The notes: generated from the letters alone by a model not told the origin. A stretch of 64,000 nt of DNA from Ypsolopha sequella (GCA_934047225.1 OW203983.1:37320310-37384309); one strand, 5' to 3'; counted from the stretch's first letter, positions 23,700 through 35,289 are shown. Numbers and translations are program-made.

Positions 23700-24283
23700 A
23701 CAAAATCCAAATGCCGCCATCAATCGGTCCTAGCCATGGTGGGCCACCTGGTTGGGCCTGTTTGAGAGCTGTCCTCTTACTCTCCCCCGAATAACTTCGG
23801 GGGCTTACGATTAAGGTGATATACCGTGCTAGCAAAGGTCCCCGTTACTCCAGGCAGAAAGACCCGCAGTGCGAAAGGGACGGAATCGGGGAAAATTGTC
23901 AAAAAGTCGGTTTTAAATTAATTTAAAATTAACTAAATTAGCTACAAAAAATTCCATAACCAGTAATTTAGGTGTAGTTAAAACCCATCTAAATAAATAT
24001 TTTTCAAGTCTGTATGCTATCCTAATTTGTCAGAATATCAAAAAAAGTGTAAATTTAGACCTGATTTCAATAATTATTTCTATCGAATAAAATTCCTCCT
24101 ATCGCGTTTCTGATAGACCAAAATCTAGTAAAAGGTCCCAAAATTGTTATACTAATTTATTTTACTTGGAACTTCATTAAAAGACCAGATAAATAACTTC
24201 AAAAAGTGTCAATTTTCACGGTATAGCCCCTTAAGATGCTGGCACCGCCACAGCTGAGCCCGGCATCAGCTCTACCACCTTTT
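23700..24283 (-). mobile_element. LINE-like 3' fragment of the 21809 family, split by a TTAA element
   Basis: The left piece 23710-23810 (GCCATGGTGGGCCACCTGG, CTCTTACTCTCCCCCGAAT) and the right piece 24235-24283 (GCACCGCCACAGCTGAGCC, GGCATCAGCTCTACCACC) are contiguous in the copy at 21809-22173. The interruption is exactly the TTAA-bounded element at 23811-24234. Confidence 0.75.
23811..24234 (+). mobile_element. TTAA-bounded MITE, family 1, old copy 6 at a resolvable target site
   Basis: It starts TTAAGGTGATATACCGTGC and ends GGTATAGCCCCTTAA. It is diverged from the other copies but collinear with them (GACGGAATCGGGG, TCAAAAAGTCGG, TCCTATCGCGTTTC). It splits a known repeat, so both borders can be fixed: the presumed empty site is CTTACGATTAAGATGC. 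Confidence 0.8.
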
Positions 24284-24680
24284 TTAACGAAATGACAATA
24301 AATAATTGACAGACATTCAATTATCAAAATTAGCCAGGCATTTCATTTATTCAGTACCTACCTTAGCTATTATTTCAACAAAAAAGTTAAATACAAATTT
24401 TTCGAGTAAAATGTTCTTGCATAACATCTAAACAAAGACAAGACATATCCTCACTATGCATAATATAAAAAAACATTTACTTATTATTTATAAAAAAGAT
24501 TGTATCGTAAGAAACCCGGTTATTTGAGAAATGTAAATAAAGTCCACAACAATATCGTGATTGGCGAGTCTGTGAATAATTTAAAATTACTTATACTCTA
24601 GGTTAAATTGAAATGTGTTTCGTAACTGATATTTCACGGTGCGTGCGGAAATTGTATTTTGTGCAACTGTGACATAATGT

Positions 24681-24930
24681 GTTAAAACCCATCTAATTAA
24701 ATATAATTGCAGTCCATAAGTCATTCTAAATTGTCAAACCAGGAGAATTGGTGTCGAAAAAGACCTAATTTCAATTAATATTTCTATCGAGCCGAATTTC
24801 TCCAATCGCGTTTCTGTTTTAACAGATCCCTAGAAAAAGATTCCAAAAATAATATATTGTTTTATCAAAATAATATATTATTTATCGAAGTAGCTGATAT
24901 GCAAGTTCTTAAAGTGTCTTTTAAAGTTCT
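24681..24930 (+). mobile_element. TTAA family 1, truncated copy 7
   Basis: It is collinear with the second half of copies 2 and 5: AACCCATCTAATTAAATATA, CCAGGAGAATTGGTGTCG, TTTCTATCGAGCCGAATTTC. The 5' half is absent, and the 3' terminus grades into unrelated sequence near 24930. Confidence 0.75.
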
Positions 24931-25348
24931 TAAATTTTTGTGTACGTTATAGGGTTCCAAAAAGTAAATCAGTTTTACTTAGTATAAGATATTTAGAGAC
25001 TTTTCGAAATACTGATCAGAACTATTGACTTACATTATTTAAAATTTTATCAGAATCCTGCAAAATTTCACTTTTCGGTCGTGCATTCAAATACTAGGAA
25101 GTGTAGTACCAACGACAATATCGCTGTGTAGTACACAAATATTCCTGTATAGTCTCCAGCAACTTAGGGTTTGCCACTGTAGTTCTTGCTACGTCTGCGG
25201 AAAGGCGATAATCGTATCTATATAAATATTGGCAGTAATAAGTGGCCATGTGTAAAAGCTTTTTATTAGATACTTAATTATATATATACAAATTATTATA
25301 ATAATCCAGGCAAAAATCTTTTTCTTATTTACATCTTCTTTAAATTTT

Positions 25349-26310
25349 TAGGGTTCCGTAAAAGGATAGGAAGACAGGAACCATTATGATGAGACTCATC
25401 CGTGCGCTTTGTATGTATTTTTAGCTTCATATCTTTTCTTTAAACTTGAGACTTGGATTTTTTAAGTATGTACAAAAGTCACCTAATATCCCACATGAAA
25501 TAAACATATATGAAAGACAAGATTAACTATTTTTCGCTGTTGACCAAAGAATTGCAAAAAGTTTCATATATCAAACAATTCCCGAAATGTTAAAAAACAC
25601 ACACTCGTCCAAGGTACATACACACACAATAAATTGACATTCAAATTATGTAATTTTACACTTTACTCGCAACTTGATACAGGCAACAATATACTTTAAC
25701 TTTGTTAATTCGGAGGTATTGCAGTAGAAACCTATTTTTTTAAACACGCGTGACGTAATTTGTCGACTCAATCGCGTTATTAGAACCTTCGCTAGCGCTC
25801 GGGCTTTATCCTAACAGTCAGTATTTTATCACAGCAACTTTTCTCTGAGACGGATGCTATCAACTTGAAACTTGGTAGGTATAATTGTACAGCTTACTTG
25901 TTTAGGTTAAGGGTAACGCCTCAAAATATTTTTATCTTTTTAGGGGGAGGCAACATTTTTGGGTTATCATTTGAGTGAGCGTTAGTTAGGGTATCAAAAA
26001 TAATTTTTTTTAAAAGCAATTCAAAAAATGTATGCAGAACCCATTTTTACTAAAAGTATGCGAATGAAAATTTGAAATTTTCTATATTCGCTGCTTTATT
26101 TATTTATCGGGTAAAATCCCAGCTTAGGACAATTAGGTACGTAGTAATTATTACGTATAACATTATCTCTATTTTTAAAATAAATATTGGATGATCTGAA
26201 ATTATAGATGAGTTTTGTTTTATTTAAATCTTGATTATCTGTATAGATGGCGCTTACTGTAAAGTACGGAACCACCGACGCGTCAGTTCTAGTCGCACTT
26301 GACTGGTTTT
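25349..26310 (+). mobile_element. GGGTTCCG...TTGACTGG-type repeat, long copy
   Basis: It starts TTTAGGGTTCCGTAAAAGG and ends with TAGTCGCACTTGACTGG plus a T run, which corresponds to the ACTTGGCCGG terminus of other copies. The interior (about 900 bp) has no recognisable coding part. It ends about 250 bp before the first E93 exon. Confidence 0.55.
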
Positions 26311-26557
26311 TCCTTTATTTACAATAAATAGCTCTATACAGATCTCCTTACAAAAACATACGGGGTTGGAGTGTATCTAAACTAACATTTTTCATTTCTA
26401 TGGCATTTATTGTTTTGCGTAAACACTTAGCAAACAATTGAATTCTCATTGATTCTATTATCCCAGTGTAGACCTCACTCGATTGTCCAGTGCAGAGAAC
26501 CGGAATATCTATTTTTATGTTGTTTTTTTTTAATTTTCCATTTTCTCCTAATTTCAG

Positions 26558-26958
26558 GTCTAGAACGGGTGGCGGAGGAGTTGATGGGTCGCAGAAAATG
26601 GAAATTATACCAAGACGGTTTACTGCCCAGAAGGAGCGACCCTGGCGAGCGGTCCAGCGACGAGGAATCAATGCCGGCGTCGGACGGGCCCCCTCCTGGG
26701 CTCAAAATCAAAACCATAGAGCAGATAAACGCTCCCGAAGACGGCGAGAGGCCCAAAACCGAACCCGAACCAGAACCCGAGCGAAAGGAGACGATTCTAG
26801 AGTCGTTGATAAAGCGGCCGGCGACGCAGCCCAAGTTGGAGTACGCCGAAGAGCCGGCAGATTGGAAGCCGCCGGACAAATGTTACTTCTGTGTGGACGG
26901 CGAGCGGGGTGAGGGGGCGGCAGCGGGCGCGGAGGCGCGGCCCGCGGGCGGCGCTACC
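26558..26958 (+). CDS. E93: E93 (Eip93F) internal exon A
   Basis: This is a coding exon of a nuclear transcription factor that in insects responds to ecdysone and directs the larval-to-adult change. The 3' splice site is a pyrimidine tract ending TTTCAG at 26557, and the 5' splice site is ACC|GTAAGT at 26958/26959. The exon enters in phase 1 and leaves in phase 0. The protein begins (split G codon) LERVAEELMGRRKWKLYQDG, a conserved start that I recognise from E93. It continues through a Ser/Asp/Pro/Glu-rich acidic stretch (EPEPEPE near 26760-26785) and reaches WKPPDKCYFCVDG, whose CxxC pair (26881-26892) is a family landmark. The reading frame is open over 401 bp and much GC-richer than its surroundings. 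The frame continues open to 27054 past the splice donor, but that extension looks like intron. The identity call is from memory of the family. Confidence 0.88.
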
Positions 26959-27385
26959 GTAAGTCCCACCTATATTTTGATAAAGAATTTTGGCAGCCGA
27001 CCTCGTTTCCGGCTAGATAACACGCAAATTCACGTAGCTGACTGGTTGTGTTAGAGTGTTTTTGCCGGGCGAATGCATGGACAAGTAGATAAAAGATACA
27101 CTTTCAAGATTAAACGTGATTCCGGGTTCGTCAGGCTTCTTCTCCCAATTTTTCTTTTACTTTTCTTCAGTGTCTTAAAACCGGAACAAATAGATTAAAA
27201 AAAAATTCAACTGGTAAAAGCGTTTATTTTTTAGTTTTTTTGTTTTAGGTAAGTAAATATTGATTCCGTTGCTCAACTAGTAATTAATAATTATTAAATT
27301 TTGATAAGTTCAAAGTTAAACATCTCGTTTTTATCCTAATTTTATCGTGAACAAAAACTACGATAGATAAGCATCATTATCAATT

Positions 27386-27816
27386 TTAAGGGGCTCCACA
27401 ATGCTAAACATCAGTTTTGCTTTGAATTCAGTTCCGTCAATGTACCTAGATGGTAAAAATGTTAAAAATATAAGGCGTGTTTTTTGACTTTGCAAAATTA
27501 TTAATTACACTTTTTAATTAAATATACTTTCAATCTTCTTTTCATTATATTACTTTTAAAAAAGCATGAATTTCACCAAAAAAGCGATTCAGTTTCCATA
27601 TTTCAAAACCGATTGAAACGAAACCAACACACGCAGATACTTACTAGAAAAAACCATATTTATTACATAAAGAAATTATAGTTAACGTCTTAATGTAGCC
27701 GCAATTTCAAAATAACCGAAGTTTTGCGTGCGCGGCATCTGATTGGAGCAGGATAGACAGTTAAAACACAAAAGCGTTAGAGCAGGACTGAATTTTAGCA
27801 TTGTGCAGCCCCTTAA
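27386..27816. mobile_element. TTAA-bounded MITE, family 2, copy 1
   Basis: It starts TTAAGGGGCTCCACAATGC and ends GCATTGTGCAGCCCCTTAA, 431 bp including the TTAA ends. It is inverse and collinear with the copy at 50255-50639 (GAGCAGGATAGACAGTTAAA there reads as its complement). Non-coding. It lies about 430 bp downstream of exon A. Confidence 0.85.
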
Positions 27817-28147
27817 GTGACCTAAATTCACACAGCCTAATGAACTTTCATATTAAGCAATCCGTGGTTGGACTTGAGCTCGATGAAAATGTTTCGAACA
27901 AAACGCAATTTAATATAGAATTTTCAGTCATATAAAATACAACTAGTTATTTGGTGTTGTTTCTTCCATATAAGTGCCCAGTATGAAATTAAGTGTGTGT
28001 TCTCTTATGCTCGATGAATATCCCTCGAGCGCCACTTTCGGAATTTGCATACAGGTTTGGGCATATTTCCATCAAAAAGCGCTCGACCGGAATTATATAA
28101 ACTAATATGCAAAGAGTCTAACATCCTCGATAGTAAATATGTTTTAA

Positions 28148-28483
28148 TCATCCATCCATCCATCAGCTTAGTTCGTCCACTGCTGGACATAAGCCTTTCC
28201 AGGACTTTGCCAAACCCGGCGGTTATCCTGGAAGAATTGCCCATACTCACACACGCTGGGCAGGCGGGTTGGTGAGCGCGGTGCCAGAACCCTCGCACCA
28301 GTGACGGCGCTGCCCGTCACCAGTCTGTTCCACATAAGGCCCGGCTATTAGGGATGGATATACCGCCATCCATCGGTCCCAAGCATGGTGGGCCTCCTGG
28401 TTTTTTGCCTGTGAGCTGTCCTCTTACTCTCCCCCAAATTACTTCGAGGGCGTCCCCAAGTAAGATGGACACAGTCGAGCCCC
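28148..28483 (-). mobile_element. LINE-like 3' fragment of the 21809 family, copy 2
   Basis: A (CATC)n tract at 28149-28163 leads into CAGCTTAGTTCGTCCACTGC and CTCTTACTCTCCCCCAAAT. It is nearly identical to the copy at 21809-22173 over about 330 bp but ends earlier, after CACAGTCGAGCC. The tail-first conservation fits 5' truncation. Confidence 0.7.
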
Positions 28484-28991
28484 GTCGATGTTTCAATAAA
28501 TTAATAAAATATTTAATCTAGGGTGAGTAGTGGATAGGATTCGATTTCCTCAATCTATAGTCATACGACGTAGGTCATAGACAAGGTAAACGAATTCCAC
28601 TGACGTAAGTGAGACCTGCGATCATGTCATACTTACTTATATTATTTCTATGACCTAAAACCTAACGAGTGATTTGGAATAAACAGATTCATTTCATTAA
28701 ATTTTTCCTCCTAAAATATATAAAGTTATACTTACCTAAAATAAAATTAATATAAATGTTAGGAAAACTATAAACAGTGTTTGTTAGCCATTTAATACCT
28801 ACTCGTCTTTTGCCCACGGCTCTGCCTACGCTGAAAAAGTTGCTAACTTTAACATCCTGTAATTTGAATTTCCAAAATTCTTCTCTTGGCGAGTGTCTGA
28901 TTGAACATAGCTGCTTTATAAAAAATATTTAACCTTAATAGTTCCGGAGATTTTGTAATTAGTGAGTGGGTAGTATTTTGCGTTAATACAT

Positions 28992-29218
28992 AAAGTGGTG
29001 ACTTTGCTTGATATGGCCAAACTCATACTGGAGACTCTGTCCTGACGACGAAGGTTCACGGACCTTTTTTGCAAAAATAAGAAAAATATTATTTGGGCCG
29101 CATACCTATATAACAACAACCGCGAGCCTGCATTTTATTTTTCATTTTTCACAAAAAGATGGCTGGACCTTGTCACTTACGAAGTCTCCAATAAGAATTT
29201 AGCTATAAGTATATCAAA
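28992..29218. mobile_element. Foldback MITE, family with GGAGACTC arms, copy 1
   Basis: GATATGGCCAAACTCATACT then GGAGACTCTGTCC on the left is answered by GGACCTTGTCACTTACGAAG and TCTCCAATAAGAATTTAGC on the right. The same family occurs at 44545-44785 and as a half copy at 53972-54075. Non-coding. Confidence 0.65.
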
Positions 29219-29273
29219 GTATAACAGACATGACCCGACCGACCGACATACTAGACCGCTCAAAATTTCAGCT

Positions 29274-30241
29274 AATATAGACTATACCATACCACTTACC
29301 GCTACCACTAATATAGACTATACCATACCACTTACCGCTACCACTAATATAGACTATACCATACCACTTACCGCTACCACTAATAGGTATAGACTATACC
29401 ATACCACTTACCGCTACCACTAATATAGACTATACCATACCACTTACCGCTACCACTAATATAGACTATACCATACCACTTACCGCTACCACTAATAGGT
29501 ATAGACTATACCATACCACTTACCGCTACCACTAATATAGACTATACCATACCACTTACCGCTACCACTAATATAGACTATACCATACCACTTACCGCTA
29601 CCACTAATATAGACTATACCATACCACTTACCGCTACCACTAATATAGACTATACCATACCACTTACCGTTACCACTAATATAGACTATACCATATCACT
29701 TACCGTTGCCACTAATATAGACTATACCATACCACTTACCGTTACCGCTAATATAGACTATACCATACCACTTACCGTTACCGCTAATATAGACTATACC
29801 ATACCACTTACCGCTACCACTAATATAGACTATACCATACCACTTACCGTTACCGCTAATATAGACTATACTATACCACGTACCGTTACCGCTAATATAG
29901 ACTATACCATACCACTTACCGCTACCACTAATATAGACTATACCATACCACTTACCGTTACCGCTAATATAGACTATACTATACCACGTACCGTTACCGC
30001 TAATATAGACTTTACCATACCACTTACCGCTACCACTAATATAGACTATACCATACCACTTACCGTTACCGCTAATATAGACTATACCATACCACTTACC
30101 GCTACCACTAATATAGACTATACCATACCACTTACCGTTACCGCTAATATAGACTATACTATACCACGTACCGTTACCGCTAATATAGACTTTACCATAC
30201 CACTTACCGCTACCACTAATATAGACTATACCATACCACTT
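29274..30241. repeat. Minisatellite, 36-bp unit, about 27 copies with higher-order structure
   Basis: The unit contains TATAGACTATACCATACCAC followed by TTACCGCTACCACTAA. Two early units carry an extra GGT and are 39 bp. Two main variants occur (GCTACCAC and GTTACCGC). From 29941 the array repeats in blocks of 180 bp (five units): 29941-30060 is the same as 30121-30240 except at the extreme end. Marker units with ACTATACTATACCACG and GACTTTACC occupy fixed places in the block. Non-coding, inside an E93 intron. Confidence 0.95.
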
Positions 30242-30993
30242 GATTTGCCAAAAGTGCCTTAAAGCTTTAGGTGTCTAAAATCTTACTTACCTAAAATCTT
30301 GTCAGAATGCCCCCCCCCCCAATCAAATCCTGGATCCGCCCTTGCTATACGAGTATTATAGATAAAAAGTACAGATTCACATTATGAGCACCATCTGGCA
30401 GCTACTCGTATTTAGAAATACTTTCGAAAATTGTCACCAGATGCCACTTTTACAGTTTCGTTTTATTTTTCATTGAAATAATTATGGTCGAAGACTTATT
30501 TTCGACTGATGACTGCCTAATACCGAAATATATCGAGTTTAACTATGTTGTATTGTTTTTTTTTATTGCGACAATTTACTATCCCAAACAAAAATAAAGC
30601 TTAAAAAGATCTAAACTTGTGTTTATTCATATAAAGCACAGATATGTTTGTTTAATCCTTCATATAGATTTACATCTATAAATATTTGACGTGCAAAATT
30701 TAATTTTGACTACCCAACTTTTAGTTGGGATATCGAACCTCATAGATCGTAGAATTAGGCAGATCGTAAAGTATGACCACAACGAAGATACAGGGTGGTT
30801 GAAAGTGCCGTGAGTTGCTTCGAGAAAAGGATGGTACGGCCGTTCCGCGTTTTTTTTTTTTGCGAGACTTGGCGGGGGCACTGCCGTGCCCCCAGAAATC
30901 AAAAATGTTTCATCAAAAGTCAAAAATAGGTGTGACGATGAGCGGAGTGAAGCGGGGTCGCGAATTATTCAACATATGAAATATCATATAGTG

Positions 30994-31433
30994 CAGGGGT
31001 GGCCAAGAGGTCGACCGCGAAATATATTTAAGTAGCCCGCGAGAGTTAAAGTCAATTAAATAATAAAGACGAAAACTTGCCATTTTTCACTATAAATGCA
31101 ATAAAAACTGAATTTAGGTAATTATCACTAAAAATGCAATAAAAACCAAATATAAAAGAGACCCACTTAATTCCCTGTTTGCACATCGCAGTTAGTTGTT
31201 TATGCTGCCCAATATGATAAACTTGTGGAGCATTATGCAGTGTTAAATATCCACCCAAAAACGCAAGGCGAAGTGAAAAGTGCAAATTTCGTACTGAAAG
31301 TAATACTTACTTTACTAACTTATCCCAAAAGTTGTTTTTTTTTTTTTTCCTTTTTAACCCTACCTTACAGTCGACCGCATGAAATATTTTGAACACAAGT
31401 AGCCCTCACAGTTAAAAACTTTGGCCACCCCTG
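30994..31433. mobile_element. hAT-type MITE with perfect 8-bp target duplication
   Basis: The 440-bp element starts CAGGGGTGGCCAAGAGG and ends TTTGGCCACCCCTG. ATATAGTG occurs directly before it (30986-30993) and directly after it (31434-31441). The sub-terminal GTCGACCGCG near 31010 is answered by CAGTCGACCGCATG at 31370, where the GTCGAC core is self-complementary. Ends and duplication length fit the hAT superfamily. No transposase is encoded. Confidence 0.92.
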
Positions 31434-31827
31434 ATATAGTGATACACAAACTTTTCCAAGTGTTAGAATAAATTTCTGGATCAAATCACGCCTTACAGTA
31501 TAAATTACTAGAAAATATTGTAAAATCTGCTACCGGGAAACTTTATCCTAGGAAAAACAGCAAAATGTCAAGTAAAATATATTTTATAACGTAACGATTT
31601 ATTTAATTGTTCCAATTGAACAAGTTGCAGACTTAAATCTTGTACATTTTAACTATTAATAGATAGTGATCGGAGTTGTGCTAGTCGTATCCTGGGGTGA
31701 CCAGACAACTTTTATTTGTTAAATTATATTTTGCCAACGTTCCTTCCTTTTTTTTTCATTTCCCTTTAGTTAAAGTACATGCTCCAAAAGTTATACCTAA
31801 ATCTAGACAGACTGACTTTGCAATTTA

Positions 31828-32260
31828 CATGTATGAAAAAGTGATGGATATTTGCTGCACAATAATACACAGATATGCGACAGTTTGCGTGTATGAAAAA
31901 GAGATGGATATTTGTTGCACAATAATGCACTGATATGCGACAGTTTGCGTGTATGAAAAAGAGATGGATATTTGTTGCACAATAATGCACTGATATGCGA
32001 CAGTTTGCGTGTATGAAAAAGAGATGGATATTTGTTGCACAATAATGCACTGATATGCGACAGTTTGCGTGTATGAAAAAGAGATGGATATTTGTTGCAC
32101 AATAATGCACTGATATGCGACAGATCGACAGTTTGCATGTATGAAAGAGTGATGGATATTTCCTGCACAATAATACACAGATATGCAACAGTTTGCATGT
32201 ATGAAAGAGTGATGGATGGATAGATTTGCTGCACATAAAGCACAGACTCGCGATATTTAA
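31828..32260. repeat. Minisatellite, 60-bp unit, about 7 copies
   Basis: The unit reads GTATGAAAAAGAGATGGATA then TTTGTTGCACAATAATGCAC and TGATATGCGACAGTTTGCGT. Three central units (from 31921 to 32100) are identical; the outer units are diverged and the last ones contain small indels. The unit length is a multiple of three and lacks stops in all three minus-strand frames, so long open frames there are an arithmetic effect and not evidence of a gene. Confidence 0.95.
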
Positions 32261-33050
32261 GATGTATGAAAGAGAATGAAAATTTAAAATTCGAATCAAA
32301 GCACATCATTCCACATATTCTGTAGTATATCATATATCTTTTTCAAATTTTAACTAAATTAACAACTGACCCAAACCCGACCTTACTTGTCGCGTTCACG
32401 GTCACCAGCTGTAAGAACCACATTAATTGACAAAGAGACGTTGCGTTATATTAATAGAAAAGAAAATTACTTATAGGTATTTGTAATAATGGAATTCGTT
32501 TTGTACATTAATTTCGCTTTTTCATCCACATCATATAAAAATTCCCGTATCTATATTTTTTACCTCGGGTATTTACTATTTGACTTTTGACATCTAAACT
32601 TTTCTCTCGTTCAAATTTATTTATTGATTGAAATCAGCAAACCATAAGTTCTTTGGTTAACAATTATTCCTATTTATTAACAAACTTAAGACACCCTACA
32701 TAGTTGTAACAAGTTGTGATGTGATCATGTGACTCGATCAGACACGCATCGCTGCAGCGATGAACTGTGCAGCGGGTTGCAAAGAAAAGTTATAATATAA
32801 GTTATATTATAACGACCATTTCGCATGACTTTTACAAGCATCGATCGGTGCAAGCATCGAGCATCGCAAATAATTTCCGATGCTCTCTGCAACGTATATG
32901 TTGTATGTCATTTTGACAGGTAAAAAATTGGTCGTTTAACCCACATTTATCGTCACAACATGTCGCTCAATTCATCACTGCCTGCAGAGATATGTGTCTG
33001 TTAAACGCAACAAATGCCAAACATGTTGGAAACTAGTAACGAATGAGTAG

Positions 33051-33167
33051 GTACAGTGGAGACCACATCAAGCTATACACTTGCAGTACGACATTAGCCC
33101 CTACAGAGAAGAATATAAGATAGGTACAAAGTACAATGTGTCTTACTTGATGCGGTCTCCACTGTAC
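33051..33167. mobile_element. Small foldback element
   Basis: GTACAGTGGAGACCACATCA at the left is mirrored by TGATGCGGTCTCCACTGTAC at the right, and internal pairing continues (ATTAGCCCCTACAGAG has only weak partners). It is 117 bp, with no coding capacity. The family is unknown. Confidence 0.7.
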
Positions 33168-33475
33168 GTACATCAAACAAAGATCAAGGTTTATGACATC
33201 AGTGCTGTGATTCGATTTCAATTACCATTTTTTTTGTTAATATTCTTTGTGTCAGCAGGGGCGGGCAGTTAGACCTCGCGCGGAAGGATTTTCGCCCAAT
33301 CTGCTTTAGTATCGAATTTATCAGAGAACTATGTTTTTATAGAACAAAATCGTAACATAGAAGTAATGATGTCATCATTCATGTTAGTCGATGATTTTGA
33401 GTCACGCTCCGTTTTGGGCCTGTTACACAGTAATAATAGTCTTAATATAGTCATCAATGAATTCTCCTACTAACA

Positions 33476-33598
33476 TTCCATCCATCCATCCATCACATCA
33501 ACCTGCAAGAAATGCCCATACTCACACGCGCTAAGTAGGCGGGTTGGTGAGCGCGGTACCAAAACCCTCGCACCAGTGACGCCGCTGTCCGTCACCAG
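33476..33598 (-). mobile_element. LINE-like 3' fragment of the 21809 family, copy 3 (short)
   Basis: A (CATC)n tract is followed by AAATGCCCATACTCACACGC and GGCGGGTTGGTGAGCGCGG, ending at GTCCGTCACCAG. It has an internal deletion relative to the longer copies (the TTCGTCCACTGCTGG segment is missing). Confidence 0.65.
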
Positions 33599-34348
33599 AA
33601 AATGACCTGGTATAGAGTCTACACCCAGTTGTCACCCAAGGTATGATGAATTACCAACTTATCTTAGAATCAAGATATCTGAAAAACCCTTTGGTTATGA
33701 AATAAAGTGTACATAAAAGTCATTTCACATCCCTTTTCTGACGGTACCCCAAAACAATAGGTAAAAGCTTCAATTTTCGTTCACTAACAATGGGATCATT
33801 AGGTTTATTGTTGAACGCAAAGTTCATTGTTAGATCTCTTCCCACGGCGCATAACAGTAATAACGAAATTATTGCTTTTTAAAAAAAATATGTACGATGA
33901 TTAGTCTTTATTTATTGCATCTTACTCTAGGTCGGTTTCTGTCAATTTAAGATAATTATAAGTTTTGAAAATCATTTGTTTTTTTATTGCCCGTGTTTGT
34001 ATAAGTCTTAACGTGGTCCCTTTTGAATTGAAAATGTAACGCATTTTATTAGTTTTTAATAGCATTTGAAAGGTATTTAGATATTTATTTATTGCAGGTT
34101 AGAGTTTTAAGTTTTTAACTTTCACAATGACAGGGCTTAAGTCCTATATTTATTTTGAAATTTTATGATATTTATACAGAAAGTTTAAAACGTCTTCAAG
34201 CAGTTTAACTACTGAAGCTCCAGAAAAAAAATAGAATGTACCCTTTACGCAAGGACACAAACCCTTTGTCGTACCCCATTTTCGTGCAACACTTTCAATA
34301 TTTTTTTTCGATATGTCGACACTACAATTTTTTAAACGATACCTTATA

Positions 34349-34620
34349 TTTTTAGGGTTCCGTACCTCAAAATGAAAAAACGGAACCCTGATTAGATCAC
34401 TTTGTTGTCCGTCTGTCTGTCTGTCTATCACGCACGACCCTTTTGCTCGGACCCCGGGTGAGATATCAAGTTGAAACTGATACCTCATAGAAGTCTATGG
34501 TGATGGTGCTGTAAAAAAATCAGGCTTTTAACTCGACGCAAAAAAAGTAATGGTGCTGTAAAAAAATCAGGCTTTTAACTCGACGCGAAAAAAGTAATTA
34601 CACTTTACATAATCAATTTC
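34349..34620 (+). mobile_element. GGGTTCCG-type repeat with internal 50-bp duplication
   Basis: It begins TTTAGGGTTCCGTACC and has (GTCT)n near 34410-34426. A segment starting TGGTGCTGTAAAAAAATCAG occurs twice in tandem (about 34504 and 34551), including TTTTAACTCGACGC. The 3' terminus is not recognised; the TA-flanked MITE at 34657 lies just downstream. Confidence 0.6.
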
Positions 34621-34656
34621 ATACAAATTTGCTCACCATGAAAACCTAAAGACGCA

Positions 34657-35107
34657 TACAGGATGCTTGGAAATTGGACCTATTCCTTGAAGGCAGTTAC
34701 ACTAGAGATTATTTCCAACAAAATTAGGGGTCGAAAATGATATATATTTTTTTCAAGTAAAACACGTCGATATTGCGGAAATTACAAAGTAAACAAGGTC
34801 TTCTTTCCACTTAAGACCTTTTATTTCCGGGATTATGGGAATTCAGGGAATGTATTTTTTTTTATAAATGAGCACTCATTTATCATTAATCAGAAAAATA
34901 ACAAACAAGTACCGAGAGAGGAGTAGTTATTTTTAAATTATTTGTTTTTGGTTACCGTCTGTCTGAAAGTTTGAAAAATATCTTAAAAACCTCCGTAATT
35001 GGGAGACCATTCTTTTTCGACCCCTAGTTGATAGGGCTCAATTTGTTGGAAATTATCTCTAGTATAACTCCTTTCAAGGAATAGGTTGAATTTCCAAGCA
35101 CCCTGTA
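34657..35107. mobile_element. MITE with TACAGGRTGCTTGG ends
   Basis: The left arm, TACAGGATGCTTGGAAATTG to TAGGGGTCGAAA (about 80 bp), is mirrored by TTTCGACCCCTAGTTG to TTCCAAGCACCCTGTA. TA at both borders is compatible with a Tc1/mariner-type TA target. It is 451 bp and non-coding. Confidence 0.8.
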
Positions 35108-35289
35108 TAATTTAATTATAGGGCACTTCCAGTTGACTTAGAAACTTGAAATTTCGTTTACAGGTACTTAGTTCTTATAGTACACACACAGAAAAAAATC
35201 TGAAAATTACAAATATCTGACGCGAAAAGAAGTTATATTTTACACTTTACAAAAGCAATTATTTCACTTGGCTGGTGTTTCGTAGTAGC

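Larger units (their letters stand above)
1..26557 (+). other. Intron or 5' flank upstream of the first recognised E93 exon
   Basis: No host exon could be recognised in this stretch. The exon at 26558 begins with a 3' splice site in phase 1, so at least one coding exon must lie upstream, either outside the window or here but too short or too divergent to recognise. What is visible is repeats, listed separately. Sub-stretches where I see nothing assignable are about 640-1100, 1400-1750, 2230-2690, 6640-10300 apart from small inverted repeats, 12030-12720, 12915-14470, 17000-17720, 18510-19225 and 21475-21805. Confidence 0.6.

Noticed and set aside
26475..26912. Alternative open frames on both strands over E93 exon A
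   Set aside because: They are shadows of the GC-rich exon. Only the chosen frame joins the later exons and carries the E93 landmarks.
26959..27054. Continuation of the exon A frame past the splice donor
   Set aside because: The GTAAGT donor is strong and exon B joins in phase 0. The extra residues have no E93 character; a retained-intron isoform cannot be excluded.
31766..32333. Three long overlapping minus-strand frames
   Set aside because: They arise from a stop-free 60-bp tandem unit read in three frames and have no family resemblance.
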